Numbered from the stretch's first letter, positions 46,132 through 56,567 are shown. The stretch: DNA of 64,000 bases from Rickettsiales bacterium (GCA_017475895.1 JAFVEQ010000020.1:1-64000); one strand, 5' to 3'. A program made the numbers and translations. The notes: generated from the letters alone by a model not told the origin.

Positions 46132-47258
46132 TTGCCAGTTATTTTGACAAAAATGCTATATTTAACAAAATACTAAGACTAAATAAAAATTTGATTCTAC
46201 TGGTGTGTATGATATTCTTCTGTGGTCTTATGCTGTTATATTCAGCAAACAATGGCAACATGAAACCGTGGGCAATTAGGCAGTTATTATACTTTGTATG
46301 TTTTTTCCCAGTTATGATAGCTATAGCTGTGATTGATCTAAAATTCTGGCTAAAAAGTTCGTACTTAATATATATAGGAGGATTATTTCTTTTAGTATTA
46401 GTAGCAATCATAGGGCATAAGTCCATGGGAGCCACAAGGTGGTTAAATCTAGGTTTTATAAGAATACAACCATCGGAAATAATGAAAATATGTATGACAT
46501 TAGCGTTAGCAAGATATTTTTTTCAAAACGACATAAACGACATAAGAAAAAATAAAAAGTTGATAATACCAACAATTATGTATATAATTCCCTTTTGCTT
46601 TATACTGAAGCAACCAAATTTAGGTACAGTACTGATTTTAACCGCAATATTTGTAGCCACACTATTTTTTGTTGGCGTCCAATTTTGGAAATTCGTTTTG
46701 TGTTTTGTAATAGCACTACTTATGATACCAATAACATGGAAATATGGATTACACGACTATCAAAAACAGAGGGTTATAACATTTTTGAATCCAGAAAGTG
46801 ACCCCTTGAATTCCGGCTATAACATCACACAGTCAAAAATAGCCATCGGCTCTGGCGGTATATGGGGCACAGGCTTTCTAAAGGGAGTTCAGGGGCAGCT
46901 GGAATTTTTGCCAGAAAAACACACTGATTTTATATTTGCTGTTTTGGCTGAAGAGTTTGGCTTTATCGGTAGTGTTTTTGTCATATCATTATTTTTAGTA
47001 ATGTTTATATTTTTTGCTTACATAATAACAAAATGTAATCACTCCTATGGAAAAATAATAGTTATGGGAGTATTTGTTAACATATTTTGTCACTTTTTTA
47101 TAAATATAGGAATGATAACCGGAATTTTACCGGTGGTGGGAATACCGCTACCCATGTTGTCATATGGTGGTAGTATAACGGTATCAACATTAATCTCAAT
47201 CGGATTTGTGCTAAATGTTGATATTAACAGAAACACAGAATTAAGTTTATTGGATTAA
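46128..47258 (+). CDS. rodA: Peptidoglycan polymerase RodA
   Basis: 376 aa, SEDS family, about ten membrane helices. RodA polymerises glycan strands during elongation with a class B PBP. Motifs: [32 protein letters not shown], the loop [39 protein letters not shown] with the catalytic Asp, and [19 protein letters not shown] and the compact size fit RodA rather than FtsW. It is translationally coupled to the ankyrin gene and overlaps the convergent aroC stop by 4 bp. Confidence 0.93.
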   Translation: MIASYFDKNAIFNKILRLNKNLILLVCMIFFCGLMLLYSANNGNMKPWAIRQLLYFVCFFPVMIAIAVIDLKFWLKSSYLIYIGGLFLLVLVAIIGHKSMGATRWLNLGFIRIQPSEIMKICMTLALARYFFQNDINDIRKNKKLIIPTIMYIIPFCFILKQPNLGTVLILTAIFVATLFFVGVQFWKFVLCFVIALLMIPITWKYGLHDYQKQRVITFLNPESDPLNSGYNITQSKIAIGSGGIWGTGFLKGVQGQLEFLPEKHTDFIFAVLAEEFGFIGSVFVISLFLVMFIFFAYIITKCNHSYGKIIVMGVFVNIFCHFFINIGMITGILPVVGIPLPMLSYGGSITVSTLISIGFVLNVDINRNTELSLLD

Positions 47259-48340
47259 TTATTCTGTTTTCCTTTGTTTATTAGATATAAGTCCATCAGC
47301 ACAAGCCAAGTCATAGCCTCCACCACCGGCACAGCTCTCGCCACAACACATGGATCATGTCTGCCATTGGCCGTAAAAATTGTATTTTTACCGTTTATAT
47401 CAACAGTTTTTTGCGTTTTAAATATGGTGGCTGTTGGTTTAAAAGCAACTCTAAAACTTATTTCTTCACCATTAGATATACCTCCCTGAATACCTCCGGA
47501 GTGATTTGTTATCGTGTGAATGTCTCCATCTACATTTATAAACTCATCATTATTAGTGGAACCTTTAAAGTTGACACAGTCAAAACCTTCTCCATATTCA
47601 AAACCTTTACAGGCATTAATACTCAACATTGCCTTTGCCAGTTGTGCCGATAGCTTATCAAACACCGGTTCACCTAGACCAACAGGACAGTTTTTTACAA
47701 AGCATTTCACTATTCCACCCACAGAGTCGCCATCGTTTCTGGCTTTTTCAATCAATTCCACCATCAATTTTGCCTTTTCCTCATCCGGACACCTAATTAT
47801 ATTACTCTCTATTGCGTCTTCACTAACATCATCCATTGAGTTAAATCTAGCCTGTATGTTACCAACTTGTTCCACAAAAGCCAAAACTTTTATCCCAATA
47901 CTCTCAAGAAACTTTTTTGCTATAGCACCAGCGGCAACTCTACAGGCTGTTTCTCTGGCCGATGCCCTACCCCCTCCTCTATAGTCTCTTATTCCATATT
48001 TTCTAAAATAGGTATAGTCTGCATGAGACGGTCTAAAAATATCCTTAATATTTGAATAATCGGTTGTTCTATGGTCTTTATTCATTATAAGCAAGGCAAT
48101 TGGAGTACCTGTGGCTTTTCCCTCAAAAACCCCCGATAATATCTGGACCATATCCTCTTCTTTTCTTTGGGTTGTTATGGAACTTTGTCCAGGTTTTCTC
48201 CTGTCCAACTCCTTCTGGATATCGTTTTCATCTATCTCGATATTGGGAGGACAACCATCCACAACACAACCTATGGCTATCCCATGAGATTCTCCAAATG
48301 TCGTCACTCTGAATAAATTTCCAAAGGTATTTCCTGTCAT
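47255..48340 (-). CDS. aroC: Chorismate synthase
   Basis: 361 aa. It makes chorismate from EPSP using reduced FMN. Signatures: [63 protein letters not shown] and [13 protein letters not shown]. Last gene of the chorismate mutase-aroA-aroK-aroC operon, starting 6 bp after aroK with AAGGTGAT before the ATG. Confidence 0.97.
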   Translation of the reverse strand: MTGNTFGNLFRVTTFGESHGIAIGCVVDGCPPNIEIDENDIQKELDRRKPGQSSITTQRKEEDMVQILSGVFEGKATGTPIALLIMNKDHRTTDYSNIKDIFRPSHADYTYFRKYGIRDYRGGGRASARETACRVAAGAIAKKFLESIGIKVLAFVEQVGNIQARFNSMDDVSEDAIESNIIRCPDEEKAKLMVELIEKARNDGDSVGGIVKCFVKNCPVGLGEPVFDKLSAQLAKAMLSINACKGFEYGEGFDCVNFKGSTNNDEFINVDGDIHTITNHSGGIQGGISNGEEISFRVAFKPTATIFKTQKTVDINGKNTIFTANGRHDPCVVARAVPVVEAMTWLVLMDLYLINKGKQNN

Positions 48341-48346
48341 ATCACC

Positions 48347-48928
48347 TTACAAATTTTTAATATTTTTAATGGCATCAATAATTTTATTCACATTTTCCAA
48401 CACATCACCATTTGTATCAAAAACCAAATCCGCCATCTCTCTATAATATTCTTCTCTTTTATTCATTATTTGTATATTGTTTTCAATATATTCATCAACG
48501 GAACGATCCTTTCCGTGTAAATCCGGCAACCTTTCCATTCCCACACTATACAATCTTTTTCTAATCACGTCCTCGTCCGCCACCAACAAAATTTTTAATG
48601 TATCCAATGATTTTTTTATTATTTCCCTTTGCACATCTCCAAAGGTTAAAACGCTATTGTAGGGAACATCATTGACACCAACACCCCCGCCGGCAGAAAT
48701 AACCATATTGTCAAAATTCAACAATTCCTTTATTTTTAAAGTTTCAATCCTTCTAAAATCAACCCAATTTGTACCATTCTTTGTTATTTGATTTATGCTT
48801 CTGCCGTATTCTTTTTCTATCATAGTGTCGGTATCCACAAGTCCGAAGCCTAAAATATTTGCAACCTCTTTTGATATTGTCGTTTTACCAGTACACCTGA
48901 AACCAATAAATAATATTCTGTTATACAT
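48347..48928 (-). CDS. aroK: Shikimate kinase
   Basis: 193 aa. P-loop FIGFRCTGKTT (7-17; Arg-Cys-Thr replaces the usual Met-Gly-Ala/Ser), shikimate site VDTDTMIE, SFRRIE-like VDFRRIET and SAGGGVGV. It phosphorylates shikimate at O3. Strong ribosome site AAGGTAGC before the ATG; it begins 3 bp after the aroA stop. Confidence 0.93.
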   Translation of the reverse strand: MYNRILFIGFRCTGKTTISKEVANILGFGLVDTDTMIEKEYGRSINQITKNGTNWVDFRRIETLKIKELLNFDNMVISAGGGVGVNDVPYNSVLTFGDVQREIIKKSLDTLKILLVADEDVIRKRLYSVGMERLPDLHGKDRSVDEYIENNIQIMNKREEYYREMADLVFDTNGDVLENVNKIIDAIKNIKNL

Positions 48929-48931
48929 ATG

Positions 48932-50221
48932 CTACCTTAATTTATTTAAACAATTCCAAAAATCAGGAAATGATTTACTAACTACTGCAGGATTTTTTAT
49001 TTTGAGTCCACCAAGTTTTGCTCCGGCAATGGCGAACGACATAGCTATTCTGTGGTCATTGTAGGTTTCTATTTCACCAACAACTTTAGGTTTTCCACCA
49101 TAAATAATTATAAAATCATCACCAATTTCAGTATCTATAGACAATTTCTTCAATTCATTATGTAACGCCATAAGCCTATCACTTTCCTTATTTTTTAGAG
49201 TTGATAAACCAGTTATTTTACTTTTACCATCAACAAATGATAGCAGTACAGCAAGTGACACGGCAGCATCAGGCATCAGCTTCATATCAACATCTATTGG
49301 CTTTAAATTTCGCCCTCTAACAAAAACTGAATCGGTGCAGTATTTTACCTCCGCTCCCATTTGCTTCAATAGTTCCACAAAATTTTTATCACCCTGAACC
49401 GAGTTATTGTTTACATTGGCTACTTCTATCCCTCCATCAAACAAAGCCCCCAAACAACAAAAATATGATGCGGAAGACCAATCTCCTTCTACACTATATT
49501 CCACCGCCCTATATTTTGCCGGTTCTATGACATACTGTTTATAATTTTTATTCACAACATCGACACCAAATGTTTTCATTATATCAATGGTCATGTCTAT
49601 GTAGGAGCTAGAAACTTGTTTATCAATTACATTAATCGTCAATCCGTTCTTCAACAACGGAGCAACCATCATCAAAGCAGTAAAATACTGACTTGATACA
49701 CCACCATTCATTGATATTTCATTATGATTACCAGCAAAACCAATACTTTTACCATTACCCCTTAACGGCAAAGAACCAGTTTTTCCTAAATAGTCAATTT
49801 TTACTCCAATTTGTCTTAAACCCTCCACCAGCTCGCCAATTGGTCTCTCCAGTATTTTACCTTCGCCATTTATTACCACATTAGTATCCATCAGAGCTAA
49901 AAGTCCAGTTAAAAACCTACTGGTGGTGCCAGCCATACCACAAAACAGTTCAACATTGTCGTTTTCTAAAGCAAAATTTCCACCATTACCATACACAACT
50001 AAATCTTTATTATTTTTTTCAAACACAACACCTATTTTTTCCAACGATTCCATCATATATTTAGTGTCATCACTATAAAGTGGATTATGTAAAATTGTTT
50101 TACCATCCACTAAACTCGCTATAATTAAGGCCCTATTTGTATAACTCTTTGAGCTGGGAATTTCAACGGCAGATCTTTTTTTTATTTCATCTATTTTATT
50201 AACCTCAATTACTTCATCCAT
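48932..50221 (-). CDS. aroA: EPSP synthase (3-phosphoshikimate 1-carboxyvinyltransferase)
   Basis: 429 aa. Blocks: PSSKSYTNRALIIASL (Lys and Ser/Arg shikimate-3-P ligands), CGMAGTTSRFLTGLLAL (PEP loop; Met replaces Asn and Thr-Thr-Ser-Arg the usual TAMRP), GVSSQYFTALMM, EGDWSSASYF, MPDAAVSLAVL, KESDRLMAL and YNDHRIAMSFAIAG. The altered PEP loop differs from the glyphosate-sensitive E. coli class (GNAGTAMRPL). Start overlaps the chorismate mutase gene by 8 bp. Confidence 0.95.
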   Translation of the reverse strand: MDEVIEVNKIDEIKKRSAVEIPSSKSYTNRALIIASLVDGKTILHNPLYSDDTKYMMESLEKIGVVFEKNNKDLVVYGNGGNFALENDNVELFCGMAGTTSRFLTGLLALMDTNVVINGEGKILERPIGELVEGLRQIGVKIDYLGKTGSLPLRGNGKSIGFAGNHNEISMNGGVSSQYFTALMMVAPLLKNGLTINVIDKQVSSSYIDMTIDIMKTFGVDVVNKNYKQYVIEPAKYRAVEYSVEGDWSSASYFCCLGALFDGGIEVANVNNNSVQGDKNFVELLKQMGAEVKYCTDSVFVRGRNLKPIDVDMKLMPDAAVSLAVLLSFVDGKSKITGLSTLKNKESDRLMALHNELKKLSIDTEIGDDFIIIYGGKPKVVGEIETYNDHRIAMSFAIAGAKLGGLKIKNPAVVSKSFPDFWNCLNKLR

Positions 50222-50492
50222 TATTCTTTTTTACCTCTTCATGTTCCTTCACAACCTGCTTCATAACTATTGAAAAAATATTTTCAATCATATCTTCATC
50301 GATTCCGCTTTCTTTTGCCAACAGCCTAACATTTTCTATAACCTTCAACTCTCTGGATTTGTCTTTTGATTGTAGATTATTCTGTCTTTTAAGTTCCCCA
50401 ACTTTTCTTGTAAGTTGAAATCTTTTGGCTATGGCAAAAACTATCTCTTTGTTACTTCTGTCTATCTCTGCCCTTAGTTGTTCTAAATTCAT
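50214..50492 (-). CDS. Chorismate mutase, AroQ type
   Basis: 92 aa, a free-standing AroQ-fold monofunctional mutase. Conserved pattern: LRAEIDRSNKEIVFAIAKRFQLTRKVGELKRQN (Arg and Lys ligands) and then IENIFSIVMKQVVKEH. It converts chorismate to prephenate. First gene of the aro operon and the point where it branches to Phe/Tyr. Confidence 0.9.
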   Translation of the reverse strand: MNLEQLRAEIDRSNKEIVFAIAKRFQLTRKVGELKRQNNLQSKDKSRELKVIENVRLLAKESGIDEDMIENIFSIVMKQVVKEHEEVKKNNG

Positions 50493-50571
50493 GTTTATAA
50501 ATATGTTTTCAAAAAGATTGTAATACTTTTATTTTGATTTTGCAACCGAAAAACAAACCTTGATTCATGTG

Positions 50572-50605
50572 TGGATATGGTCCGCTGGACAACAAACCAT
50601 ATCCA
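50572..50605. terminator. Hairpin between comM and the aro operon
   Basis: A 10-bp stem TGGATATGGT/ACCATATCCA with a 14-base loop, 40 bp beyond the comM stop on the minus strand. It has no U-tract on either strand, so intrinsic termination is doubtful; it may be an RNA 3'-end stabiliser or Rho-linked element. Confidence 0.35.
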
Positions 50606-50644
50606 TTAATTATCAACACCAATAATACTTATAAGTTATGTATA

Positions 50645-52177
50645 TTATTTATTAACACTCAAAAACTCCGTCTCCTTAAACATCAAAGCCTCTCTAACAT
50701 GATTTTCAGTTATATTTTCACTCTGTTCCAAATCGGCAATTGTTCTAGCAACCTTTATTATCTTATTATAACCCCTCAGAGATAAATTAAAAACCTGATT
50801 TGCCAACATGATAACATTTTCACACTTATCATCAAGTTTCATATATTTACCAATTTCATCATTACTAGCATAGGCATTCAACATTCTGTGATTTGTTTTT
50901 GAATCTTTATATCTTTCAATTTGCATTTGTCTAGCAACATCAACTCTTTTCTTAACCACAGCCGACGTTTCATTGTTAACAGCCTTTGCTTTTTCTTTAA
51001 AAATATCTATCTTTGGTATATCAACGGTAATGTCAAACCTATCAAGAATTGGACCAGAAATTTTGTTTTGGTACTCCTGTGCGCAAAACGGCGCCCTCTT
51101 ACATTGTTTTTCTACATCTCCATAGTGTCCACATCTGCACGGATTCATGGCTCCTATTAGTTGAAATTCTGCCGGATACGTGATGCTCTGTGCAGCTCTA
51201 GCCACCGTTATTTTACCAGTTTCCAGCGGTTGCCTTAATGAATCCAACACCTGTCTAGAAAATTCTGGCAATTCATCCAAAAACAATATACCATTGTGCG
51301 CCATTGAAATCTGTCCTGGTTTTGACTTACTGCCCCCACCAACCATAGCAGGCATAGAACAGGAGTGATGTGGATCTAAAAAAGGTCTTTTATTCACCAA
51401 TTCGCCATTGTTTAAACCACTGGATATACTTTTCATTATATTAATCTCTAAAATCTCTTTAGCGGTTAATTCCGGTAGTATACCCAAAATTCTCTGTGCC
51501 AACATAGATTTACCGGTTCCGGGGGGACCAATCATCAATAGATTGTGTCCACCGGCGGCGGCAATTTCTAAAGCTCTTTTACCCTGTCGTTGTCCATAAA
51601 CATCCTTCAGATCCGGATAATTTGTGTCATCCATTTTCCTGTTTATTGTCGGTTTCTCGATTTCACATCTTCCGTTTAAATAGTTTATTAAAGTCAATAA
51701 ATCATCAACAGCAACAATATCAATGTTTTCATCAACCCACAGTGCCTCTTTAGCACAGCATTTAGGGCAAATTATACCAAGTCCTCTTTCCTTTGCTCCT
51801 AAAGCCACCGGTAATATTCCATTAACTTTATTTAGTGCTCCATCTAAAGATAATTCACCAACAACAACATATTTATTGATTTTTTCCTGTGGTATTATAC
51901 CCATTTCTATTAGGATACCTATAGCCATAGGTAAATCTAAATAACTACCCTCTTTACTAACATCCGCCGGATTTAGATTTACAATTAATCTCTTTACCGG
52001 AAAACTTAAACCTATTGAATTTATACTTGCTCTTATCCTTTCTTTTGCTTCATTTACTATTTTATCCGGCAATCCAACTATGTTAAATGCAACTATACCG
52101 GAGGACAACTTCACCTCAACGTTTACGTCTATTATTTCGGTACCCAATAGGGCAAAAGTTTTTATTTTTGCTACCAT
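50645..52177 (-). CDS. comM: ComM/YifB-type Mg-chelatase-like AAA+ ATPase
   Basis: 510 aa. N-terminal Lon-like fold (SGIVAFNIVGLPDKIVNEAKERIRASI), then AAA+ core with Walker A MIGPPGTGKSMLAQR, Walker B GILFLDELPEF, a zinc-type cluster MNPCRCGHYGD...C...C and the C-terminal Mg-chelatase domain. ComM is a helicase for branch migration of recombination intermediates in natural transformation. It follows the LptC-like gene directly. Confidence 0.93.
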   Translation of the reverse strand: MVAKIKTFALLGTEIIDVNVEVKLSSGIVAFNIVGLPDKIVNEAKERIRASINSIGLSFPVKRLIVNLNPADVSKEGSYLDLPMAIGILIEMGIIPQEKINKYVVVGELSLDGALNKVNGILPVALGAKERGLGIICPKCCAKEALWVDENIDIVAVDDLLTLINYLNGRCEIEKPTINRKMDDTNYPDLKDVYGQRQGKRALEIAAAGGHNLLMIGPPGTGKSMLAQRILGILPELTAKEILEINIMKSISSGLNNGELVNKRPFLDPHHSCSMPAMVGGGSKSKPGQISMAHNGILFLDELPEFSRQVLDSLRQPLETGKITVARAAQSITYPAEFQLIGAMNPCRCGHYGDVEKQCKRAPFCAQEYQNKISGPILDRFDITVDIPKIDIFKEKAKAVNNETSAVVKKRVDVARQMQIERYKDSKTNHRMLNAYASNDEIGKYMKLDDKCENVIMLANQVFNLSLRGYNKIIKVARTIADLEQSENITENHVREALMFKETEFLSVNK

Positions 52178-52582
52178 TTATTTGCCACCACCATTGTTAT
52201 AGAATATTAATTTAGGTCTATTTTGTAGTGTGATTTCATCGCTTTTACCGTCAAAAACTATGGTTTCTGCCGTACCATTAACAAAATAGCTTTTTATATC
52301 AACATTTTTTAATTTTATATCATTATAAGAATCCTTAATGATAGCAAAATTTGATGTTACAAATGTTAATCTATTGTCATCATCATTAATCTGCAGTATT
52401 GGTTTTTCAACTATTTCTGTATTTACAATTTCGTCATCTATTTTTGCATTTACACTAAAAGTAATATATAGTTCAAACGAAAACAAAATAAATACAGCTA
52501 GACATATCAAGGATAAAATTAGCTTTAGAAAAAGAAACAAATATCTGTAAATAACAAGTTTTCTATAAATTTTACTGTACAT
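52178..52582 (-). CDS. Bitopic membrane protein, possibly LptC-like
   Basis: About 134 aa. A basic N-terminus (MYSKIYRKLVIYRYLFLFLK), one membrane helix (LILSLICLAVFILFSFELYI) and a periplasmic beta-rich region (ILQINDDDNRLTFVTSNFAII, then TIVFDGKSDEITLQNRPKLIFYN). The plan resembles alphaproteobacterial LptC but the protein is shorter than the usual ~200 aa, so the call is tentative. It lies directly after tolB and one base before comM. GTG at 52591 is an alternative start. Confidence 0.5.
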   Translation of the reverse strand: MYSKIYRKLVIYRYLFLFLKLILSLICLAVFILFSFELYITFSVNAKIDDEIVNTEIVEKPILQINDDDNRLTFVTSNFAIIKDSYNDIKLKNVDIKSYFVNGTAETIVFDGKSDEITLQNRPKLIFYNNGGGK

Positions 52583-52592
52583 AATAATCACA

Positions 52593-54128
52593 TCAAAAAT
52601 TCATTATCCAATCGGGGTCGCTAGCTCCTTCATTTTCCGGAGTATTAAGTTTATATTCGGTTCTGGTTAAGACATCCATTATATACAATTTTGGGATACT
52701 TTTTTTGCCGTATGGACCGTCCTGTTTTGTATATATTATATATCTTGAGTTTGGTGACCATTTTACACCCTCAACTAAATATGCTCCGGTCAAAATCCTT
52801 TCCCATTCACCCTCCGTCGTCATGACACCAACGTAAAATTTACCACCTAAAATCTTAACGAAAGATATCATTCTGCCATCCGGTGACCAAGAGGGTTTAT
52901 CGTATAGTCCAGCTCCGTTACTCACCATCTTTTCCTCTGATGTTTCTAAATCCATAACATATAATTTTCTTGATCCATTTTTACTGGAAACATAAACAAT
53001 TTTTTTACCATCCGGACTAAAACTCGCGGACGTATTAATACTTTTGTTGTTTGTAAGTTTTCTGTTGGTTTTTTTGTTTAGGTCAAACAAAAATAAATTG
53101 GTTCCACCACTGTCCTGTGAACCGGATACTATCAATTGATTTTCACCATTGGGATTAAATGCTGCCGCGCTGGTCATTTCCTGACCGCTTAAAGATATTC
53201 TTGTGGTTGTCTTGTTTTTCAGATCGTACTTGAAAACAAATACTCCTTCATCGGTATAGTTTAAATAAAAGATTTCGTTTGGATTGTACCTTGAAAATAT
53301 TGGCGTTAATTTTAGACTGCTACCGCTTGTTATCTTTGTGTTTTTTGAACCATCAAAATTCATAATGCTCACCTGCTTTGTTCTATTTTTCACACCACCG
53401 GTTTCAGATATATAAATTATTCTACTGTTAAACATTCCTCTGCTTTCACCCATGGTTTTTTGAAAAATAAAATCAGATACCGTGTTAGCTATCTTATCCA
53501 CATCAACATTCAATAAATCTATTATGTAATATTTTCCATCCAAAAATTTTTCATCTAAAACATCCCACAAAAATAACTGTAACTTTAATTCATTTTCATT
53601 ATTAACAATTATATCTCCACTTAAAATATAACCATTGCTGGAGGAATTACTAAATATATATTCATCAACGTTATTTGAATCATTCTCTTTAAAAAAATCC
53701 ATCACTTCATTACAGAAATTGTAATCATAGTCTATTTCATATAACTCCGTAATGTATAAATTTTCTATTATCTTATTGTAGATATCAAAAAACAAATCGT
53801 TGTTTTTTGGACTGTTATAATTACTATATATTTTATTTGGTTTAAAACTTTTTTCTTCACTCTTATCTTCTTTTTTTTCGTCTTCTGTCTCCGAATCGTT
53901 TTTGATTATATCGTCTATTAGATTAGTAACTTCGTTTTCTTTATTATCTTCAACAATTGTTTCCTGTTTATCCTCTTCCAATTCTTTGATAATACATGGT
54001 CTTGTTAATTTTAACATCACTTTGTTGTTGGTAGTATTCCCAATTGACATTGTTGTACTTTCACTGGCGAAACCACTCCCATAGAATAGCAAAAAACATA
54101 AAAAAATAAAATATAAATGTTTTTTCAT
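52593..54128 (-). CDS. tolB: Tol-Pal system protein TolB
   Basis: 511 aa, about 80 longer than usual. Signal peptide MKKHLYFIFLCFLLFYGSGFA. An insertion of about 50 acidic residues (around 50-95: EDKQETIVEDNKENEVTN and following Glu/Lys/Asp) splits the N-terminal region. Then the D1 domain and the six-bladed propeller: RIIYISETGG, PNGENQLIVSGSQDSGGTNLF, FSPDGKKIVYVSSKNGSRKLYVMDL, PSWSPDGRMISFV, GVKWSPNSRYIIYT. Periplasmic partner of Pal and TolA. Last of tolQRAB. Confidence 0.95.
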   Translation of the reverse strand: MKKHLYFIFLCFLLFYGSGFASESTTMSIGNTTNNKVMLKLTRPCIIKELEEDKQETIVEDNKENEVTNLIDDIIKNDSETEDEKKEDKSEEKSFKPNKIYSNYNSPKNNDLFFDIYNKIIENLYITELYEIDYDYNFCNEVMDFFKENDSNNVDEYIFSNSSSNGYILSGDIIVNNENELKLQLFLWDVLDEKFLDGKYYIIDLLNVDVDKIANTVSDFIFQKTMGESRGMFNSRIIYISETGGVKNRTKQVSIMNFDGSKNTKITSGSSLKLTPIFSRYNPNEIFYLNYTDEGVFVFKYDLKNKTTTRISLSGQEMTSAAAFNPNGENQLIVSGSQDSGGTNLFLFDLNKKTNRKLTNNKSINTSASFSPDGKKIVYVSSKNGSRKLYVMDLETSEEKMVSNGAGLYDKPSWSPDGRMISFVKILGGKFYVGVMTTEGEWERILTGAYLVEGVKWSPNSRYIIYTKQDGPYGKKSIPKLYIMDVLTRTEYKLNTPENEGASDPDWIMNF

Positions 54129-54140
54129 TATTTTCTTCCT

Positions 54141-55454
54141 CTATTCTGTTGCATCAAATACAAAATTAATGTTTTGCCAGCTTTGATATTTCATTGCTGG
54201 TAAATTTCTAATTGGGTTACAATAGGCAAGCGCTATTTTAGCATTATCTATAGCAACATCATAATCTTCCTTAGTAAATGCATTATTATCATCAATGATT
54301 TTAACTTTAATTTCTTTTGAATTAATTATTCCATTTGTAAACAAATTTATAGTAACAGATGTTTTAACAAGACTTTTTTTCCCAGTTTGAGCAAGTGCAC
54401 TTTTATAGCAAGAAATTAACTGATTTTGAATGTTTAGTTTTTCCCTGACAGATAGAGCATTAGCATTACTTTCTTCCTCCAACACAGTCCTAATTTTTTT
54501 TAGATCATCCTTAGTAAAAATCTTATTAATGTCAACATCCATCAACATCCTGTATTTTGCGTCATCATTCTGAACATTACCTCTTTTTGCGTTACTATTT
54601 TCGGCTACAAATGCAACATTTTGTGTCCGCGACGCCTCCGCACCTCCGGCACTTCCTTTTTCTGTGACCAGTGTTTCATCTTCGGCAAGTTTAGATATAA
54701 TGCTATCAATTTTACTATTATATTGTTGTTGTACACCTCCATTACCACTTCCGGCCACACCAGATATAACATCATTATGTCCTTCTTTAACTATAACTAC
54801 ATCCTTAACCTGTTTAGTTAATTCTTTGTTTTTAGCCAACTCTCTTTCTATGCTTTCTGTAGCTATTACTTTATCTATTGTTTTACCTAAAACATCTTCA
54901 TTTTTTTTTCTATCCAACAAAGCCTGTTTTTCTTTTGATTCTCTTTCAAGTCTGGCAACGTATCTTTTATAGTCAGTCGGACCAAGGTATAAAACATATT
55001 CTTTTCCAATACCACCACCACCTCCAATACGCTTTCCACCAACTGAACCAACAGATGTAACGCCAACGACACCAGCACCCGTTGTATTTACATCGGTGGG
55101 CACGCCAACGCTTCCACCAACGCCATTATCTGTTTTGGGATATATGTTTTGCTGTTGCCTGTTGCTCGAATTAGAATTTGCTAATACAATACCCTTATCT
55201 TTTATTTCCTTTGATGCTTTATATAAATCTATTTTTTCCTGTAGCGATAACATGTGATATATATCTTTGTCGGTTGTTTTTATATTCTCATTAAAAAGCG
55301 TAGGATCAACATCAACTATGTTTAGGTTGCTTATCATCTCACTGTTTATCTTTTTGTTAATGCTATCACTGAAGAATATCACCAACAAAAATAAAATGTG
55401 TAGACACAAAGAATATAAAAAATTTCTAACCATTTCATTCTGTTTCTTTTTCAT
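54141..55454 (-). CDS. tolA: TolA
   Basis: 437 aa. One membrane helix near the N-terminus (LYSLCLHILFLLVIFFSD, with the SHLxxLH-like His), a long variable middle rich in Gly/Val and charged residues, and a C-terminal TolA-III domain: LISCYKSALAQTGKK, TINLFTNGIINSKEIKVKII and IALAYCNPIRNLP. TolA links the TolQR motor to TolB/Pal. The start overlaps the tolR stop (TAATG). Confidence 0.88.
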   Translation of the reverse strand: MKKKQNEMVRNFLYSLCLHILFLLVIFFSDSINKKINSEMISNLNIVDVDPTLFNENIKTTDKDIYHMLSLQEKIDLYKASKEIKDKGIVLANSNSSNRQQQNIYPKTDNGVGGSVGVPTDVNTTGAGVVGVTSVGSVGGKRIGGGGGIGKEYVLYLGPTDYKRYVARLERESKEKQALLDRKKNEDVLGKTIDKVIATESIERELAKNKELTKQVKDVVIVKEGHNDVISGVAGSGNGGVQQQYNSKIDSIISKLAEDETLVTEKGSAGGAEASRTQNVAFVAENSNAKRGNVQNDDAKYRMLMDVDINKIFTKDDLKKIRTVLEEESNANALSVREKLNIQNQLISCYKSALAQTGKKSLVKTSVTINLFTNGIINSKEIKVKIIDDNNAFTKEDYDVAIDNAKIALAYCNPIRNLPAMKYQSWQNINFVFDATE

Positions 55455-55873
55455 TACAATCTATTTTGTGCATCACTAATCAACACCACATCAACATAAC
55501 CACTATCACTAAGTTTTTTCAACACACTCAAAATATCACCATAATTATTTTTTTTATCCGCCATAACATAAACTTTTATGTTTCGATTTTTTAAAGACGC
55601 CTCATCTACGGAAGCAATTAAACTACTGCCGTTTATATCTTTATCGTTAACATAAATATTCCCGTTTTGCTGTATGATAACCTTTACCGGATCCCTCTCC
55701 AGTACAGCTATCTTAGCATTTACCGGAGGCAACTCAATATTAACACGACCAAAAGGATTTTGATTTGGAACCATAAAGGCAACCAACACACAAAATATTA
55801 TATCTATAAAAGGTGTAATATTTATGTTCAAATCGTCTTTATTTCTTTCTTTTTGTCTTATAATTCTTCTCAT
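55454..55873 (-). CDS. tolR: TolR
   Basis: 139 aa. ExbD/TolR family: NINITPFIDIIFCVLVAFMV with the ion-channel Asp, and a periplasmic domain with INGSSLIASVDEAS and VYVMADKKNNYGDILSVLKKLSDSGYVDVVL. Stator-partner of TolQ in the inner membrane. Overlaps tolA by one base and starts one base after tolQ. Confidence 0.96.
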   Translation of the reverse strand: MRRIIRQKERNKDDLNINITPFIDIIFCVLVAFMVPNQNPFGRVNIELPPVNAKIAVLERDPVKVIIQQNGNIYVNDKDINGSSLIASVDEASLKNRNIKVYVMADKKNNYGDILSVLKKLSDSGYVDVVLISDAQNRL

Positions 55874-55874
55874 A

Positions 55875-56567
55875 CTAATCCATTTCTCTTGATAATATGT
55901 TTAAAATTTCAAGTTTAAAATTATCCAATTCATCTTCATATTCATTAATTCTCGCCCTTATAAAATAAAAAGCTATAATGGCTGGAATTGCCGTTAACAT
56001 ACCAAATATTGTAGTGGTCAAGGAAGCGCTAACACCCGGTGCTATGGTGGTCAATGAGGCGTCTTTCATCATAGCCATAGCCTTAAAGGAAGAGGACAGA
56101 CCCCAAGCCGTTCCCAACAAACCAAACAACGTGGCTGTTGCTCCCACAACCATTAAAAAATTAACACCAAATTTTATTTTTCTTAACGATCTATTAACGG
56201 CCACCGTCATAACATCATACAGTCTATCTTTAAGAGAGTTCTTCTTACTAACATCATTTGTTTTTACTATATTTTGAACATCTGAATTACCCCACTCCTG
56301 CATTGCCGAAATAAAAACAACAATGGCCGGACACTTGGCACTATTTTTTACTTTATTATAAATATCCTCCAGCATATCTCCGGACCAAAATATTTTTTCA
56401 AATCTAGATGTTTTAATTGACATCAATTTAAACTTAAAAAATTTATCAAACACTATAGACCAAGAACAAATTGACATTCCCAACAGTATGAATAATATTG
56501 TTTTTGTGATAAAATCTGAATGTAACAGTGCTGTAAATATTTGTAGAGTTAAATTATTACTATTCAT
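55875..56567 (-). CDS. tolQ: TolQ
   Basis: 230 aa. MotA/TolQ/ExbB family with three helices: FILLGMSICSWSIVFDKFF, VNFLMVVGATATLFGLLGTAWGL and APGVSASLTTTIFGMLTAIPAIIAFYF. Inner-membrane proton channel driving TolA. First gene of tolQRAB, divergent from the pseudouridine synthase gene with 49 bp between. Confidence 0.97.
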   Translation of the reverse strand: MNSNNLTLQIFTALLHSDFITKTILFILLGMSICSWSIVFDKFFKFKLMSIKTSRFEKIFWSGDMLEDIYNKVKNSAKCPAIVVFISAMQEWGNSDVQNIVKTNDVSKKNSLKDRLYDVMTVAVNRSLRKIKFGVNFLMVVGATATLFGLLGTAWGLSSSFKAMAMMKDASLTTIAPGVSASLTTTIFGMLTAIPAIIAFYFIRARINEYEDELDNFKLEILNILSREMD

